Source: Polytrichum commune (Eukaryota; Streptophyta; Polytrichopsida; Polytrichales; Polytrichaceae). Taken from it: 64,000 nt of DNA. Both the position numbers and the translations under genes were made by a program. Shown in pieces: positions 62,201 to 64,000 of the stretch (the first letter of the stretch is position 1; each line of letters opens with the position of its first letter). The notes beneath the pieces were generated by a model. The model was given only the letters and a program-made list of their open reading frames with translations. It had not been told where the DNA came from and did not search any database. The stretch spans positions 10,168,001-10,232,000 of the forward strand of contig OX485803.1 in NCBI GenBank assembly GCA_950295325.1, written 5' to 3'.

Positions 62201-62590
62201 GGCCGAGAGCGGCGAAAAATTTCGCCGCACAGCAAAATTTGAACTTGACCGTGACCTAAATTGTGATGCATGCATATGAGATGGAAGATTTACCTGTTTT
62301 GGAACTGGGTTGATAGCGATGCTCGATGACTCAGTGGGTGTTGTGAAATTTTCACTCCCAAAGAAGTTGAGCAAGCGTAAGCGGCGGCGACGGTGTGCAC
62401 GTTGGGTTCTTTGAATTGTGTTGGGTTTTTGGGATGGCATCATTGCATTCTTCTCTTCGCATTCAAACACCAAAGTGGACAACACTGCAGCGGCCTCGGA
62501 GTCATCCGCATCCACCCTTTGCGGATGTTGTGATGTGTCTATAAAACGGACAACCCTACCAGGCTTTCGTGTTGAACGCGACACCGCCAT
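59279..62590 (-). CDS. TnpA-like protein of the CACTA element (plant transposase, Ptta/En/Spm family)
   Basis: This is a multi-exon gene on the minus strand. The first exon starts MAVSRSTRKPGRVVRFIDTS (62590) and ends at a clear donor at 62294. A second segment ends at a GTAAGT donor at 61714 (RIIEVSSSSEDAAEDVPEQS). The third, within 61378-60950, has LDAQGQPFGAMKAVLCADIK and SQPRHERKRLFKRLY. The fourth, 60511-60250, has VLINTRWRLNQLIDNNAGK, WKTLVGMRATEAAHLKSQ and RSISKGKGSTTAQLKAI, matching the conserved core of the Ptta/En/Spm (Transposase_24) family. The last, 59998-59279, is a coiled-coil and acidic tail. In En/Spm the small protein binds subterminal repeats and aids excision. Exon borders other than the two donors are approximate. 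No stop was seen inside the segments, so it may be intact. Confidence 0.65.
61333..61504. repeat. Long inverted repeat (foldback), about 172 bp
   Basis: The arms begin AAAGACTGCAGATTTGTTTT on the left and its inverse on the right, and are about 84 bp each. The inner portion GGGGGCATGTTATATA pairs almost perfectly, leaving a loop of only a few bases near 61418. The structure could be a small foldback MITE inside the CACTA element, close to a TnpA-like exon border. Confidence 0.8.
61621..61670. repeat. (GTGTCT)n and (AGCAT)n microsatellites
   Basis: A GTGTCTGTGTCTGTGTCT run is followed directly by AGCATAGCATAGCATAGCAT. Confidence 0.85.
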
Positions 62591-62964
62591 GCTGCTAAGG
62601 GATGTTCAAGCAATGAGCGTACAAAGGTGAAGCCGCAACACTTAGGGTTTAGAGAATGTCGGCGAGCCTTCTCAGGGTCCTCTGGGGCATCCACTACCTG
62701 GAATACCCTCTGGGACACGTGGGAAAAGGTCAGTTACATTGTTTTTTTACTGGCGTCGTAGATACCAGTGTTTTCTTGGACGTCATGTAAGACACCCAAT
62801 GCGACATGTGCTTAATTCGAACACTGTGCGCTCCCCATTGTGTGCGGGAATGAAAGATCCAGGTCATCAACGTGACCATTGTGGTTTCGATGTTATGCAG
62901 CAGTCAAATCCCTCACGTGGGTGTATATGGAACACACTGTCGTGTAGTGTGTGACCTTCATTTT

Positions 62965-63186
62965 GGTGTCCAGGAAGATGTCACAATTGACGCCGACAGA
63001 TCAACAGCAATGTCCCCATGGACATTCTCAGTGACATCCACCCTGGAAGAGACACTCCGCATAGTGTCAACGAATGGTGTCCAGGAAGATGTCACAATTG
63101 ACGCCGACAGATCAACAGCAATGTCCCCATGGACATTCTCAGTGACATCCACCCTGGAAGAAACACTCCGCATAGTGTCAACGAAT
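62965..63186. repeat. Tandem duplication, 111-bp unit, two near-identical copies
   Basis: GGTGTCCAGGAAGATGTCAC starts the unit at 62965 and 63076, and its first bases reappear at 63187. The two 111-bp copies appear to differ only at GAGACACTCC versus GAAACACTCC. The unit lies between the divergent TnpA-like and TnpD genes. 111 is a multiple of three and both strands stay open across it, but no product is recognised. Confidence 0.9.
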
Positions 63187-63297
63187 GGTGTCCTATGTTT
63201 ATATCAATGCTCATGCGTAACACGACCACGCGGAAGCGCTGCAGGGTGTGTAACATCGGCCCAGTGAGGTAACATCTTCCAATTCGGAACACGCAAC

Positions 63298-64000
63298 ATG
63301 GGTTTGGCTGTGCGTCGTGGTGCAACCATTCATTTGACGGACTATGGACGCACACTTCGTCACGTGCCAATAGGGGATTTGATACTTCACACAGAGCTCC
63401 GCGTGGCAACAGAGAACAATGTGCACACATTTAGATGTCCTTGCAAAGACTGCAAGGGTGGACGCAGAAAAACCATACAAGTTATACGGCAACACCACGT
63501 GGCAGTTGGCCGTGATCCATTTCTAACCAAGTCTTTACTAGGCGGTGACCCCGTCGATGGATACCCACCGTCTGGAATGTGGGTGGAGGACGTCTGTTGT
63601 GACAACGACGTTGTAGAAGACATCCTTTCGAACACATTACCTGAACCCGTGGACGCCGACAACGGGGCACTTCCCCCACCCCTCCTGGATGAATTCCATG
63701 AAGTTGAACGTCAGGTGCTGGAGGCACTGGGCAGAGGGGATGCACTCCACGAAGAGGCCGTAGCTGAAGGACGTTTGCATATGGAGAACGAGGAAGACGG
63801 CGACATCGAAGATGAATTGGATGGTTTGTATACGGAAGCCACGACTCCAGTGTACCCGGGTTCAAAAATGAGTGTTGTATCCGCCACGATCATCATAATG
63901 AACATGTGCTCGGTGTTCCATGTGAGCAATACATTTACCGATGAGTTGTTCCGATTTTTGTCTGGAGACTTGTTACCAATGCCCAACAAGTTGCCCAAAA
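63298..64000 (+). CDS. TnpD-type CACTA transposase, N-terminal part (Transposase_21 family)
   Basis: An open frame from ATG 63298 runs to the window end without a stop (234 complete codons). It shows a zinc-finger-like CPCKDCKGG near residue 47, as at the start of plant TnpD proteins, then GYPPSGMWVEDV, a long acidic linker rich in Glu and Asp, and the conserved entry to the transposase core: VYPGSKMSVVSATIIIMNMC, FTDELFRFLSGDLLPMPNKL. TnpD is the catalytic transposase that acts with TnpA. The start is the first Met of the frame before the zinc-finger region; upstream exons cannot be excluded. The catalytic Asp/Glu residues lie beyond the window. Confidence 0.8.
   Translation, partial: MGLAVRRGATIHLTDYGRTLRHVPIGDLILHTELRVATENNVHTFRCPCKDCKGGRRKTIQVIRQHHVAVGRDPFLTKSLLGGDPVDGYPPSGMWVEDVCCDNDVVEDILSNTLPEPVDADNGALPPPLLDEFHEVERQVLEALGRGDALHEEAVAEGRLHMENEEDGDIEDELDGLYTEATTPVYPGSKMSVVSATIIIMNMCSVFHVSNTFTDELFRFLSGDLLPMPNKLPK

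Larger units (their letters stand above)
57711..64000. mobile_element. CACTA (En/Spm) transposon, left part
   Basis: The left terminus CACTATAAGAAAATCCTATT is the classic plant CACTA end (canonical CACTACAAGAAAA). The preceding TTA is the likely 3-bp target duplication. The first 600 bp hold many subterminal TGACGTGG / GACGTC motifs on both strands (for example near 57737, 57793, 58007, 58039, 58062 and 58084), the kind of array bound by TnpA. Two gene products typical of the superfamily follow, a TnpA-like gene on the minus strand and a TnpD transposase on the plus strand. The right end is outside the window, so size and autonomy cannot be judged. Confidence 0.88.

Noticed and set aside
1-64000. 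CRISPR arrays, rRNA genes or prokaryotic operons
   Set aside because: None is present; intron-rich genes and plant-type retroelements show the DNA is eukaryotic nuclear.

Overview
The window is nuclear DNA of a land plant. The evidence is three intron-rich plant genes in the first 17.4 kb, with GT-AG introns and plant-type SOUL, CDC6 and MBD10/11-like products. The remaining ~46 kb is AT-rich, gene-poor and full of plant-type transposons. The lineage cannot be fixed from the sequence alone; the roomy introns and heavy retroelement load suit many medium-to-large plant genomes.

Region 1 (1-17.9 kb) carries all recognisable host genes, all on the minus strand. They are a two-exon SOUL/heme-binding protein (1256-2474), a CDC6 replication-licensing ATPase with at least 15 exons (6704 to about 13109), and a four-exon methyl-CpG-binding-domain protein (14095-17362). 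The MBD gene has a GC-rich promoter/5' leader behind it. For CDC6 and MBD every mapped splice junction keeps the reading frame. CDC6 loads the MCM helicase at origins, and the MBD protein is a chromatin reader. Nothing suggests an operon-like relationship between the genes.

Region 2 (17.9-49.3 kb) holds no convincing host gene. It contains degenerate tandem arrays and a probable retroelement LTR end with primer-binding site near 22.85 kb. Next come a 1.86-kb element with 111-bp terminal repeats and a tRNA-Asp-type primer site (27.6-29.5 kb) and a tRNA-derived SINE with a perfect 13-bp target duplication (30.35-30.72 kb). A purine-rich LTR-like tract (33.6-37.3 kb) is interrupted by a short hAT element with 8-bp target duplications. 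A 506-bp pogo/Lemi-like element lies at 43.8-44.3 kb and a minisatellite-bearing LTR-like repeat at 45.5-47.1 kb. A roughly 20-bp palindrome (consensus ATCGGGAGnnCTCCCRAT) recurs about a dozen times at 23-27, 33 and 39-43 kb; I cannot attribute it to a known feature.

Region 3 (49.3-64 kb) is a nested transposon stack. A decayed Ty3/gypsy chromovirus (5' LTR, primer site, gag, protease, RT, RNase H, integrase, chromodomain, polypurine tract, 3' LTR) has its gag split by a 2,999-bp insertion with a CAAAC duplication. That insert belongs to the same minisatellite-bearing family seen at 45.5 kb. The chromovirus 3' LTR is in turn broken by a CACTA (En/Spm) transposon starting at 57711. The CACTA element carries a TnpA-like gene (minus strand) and a divergent TnpD transposase that is still open where the window ends.
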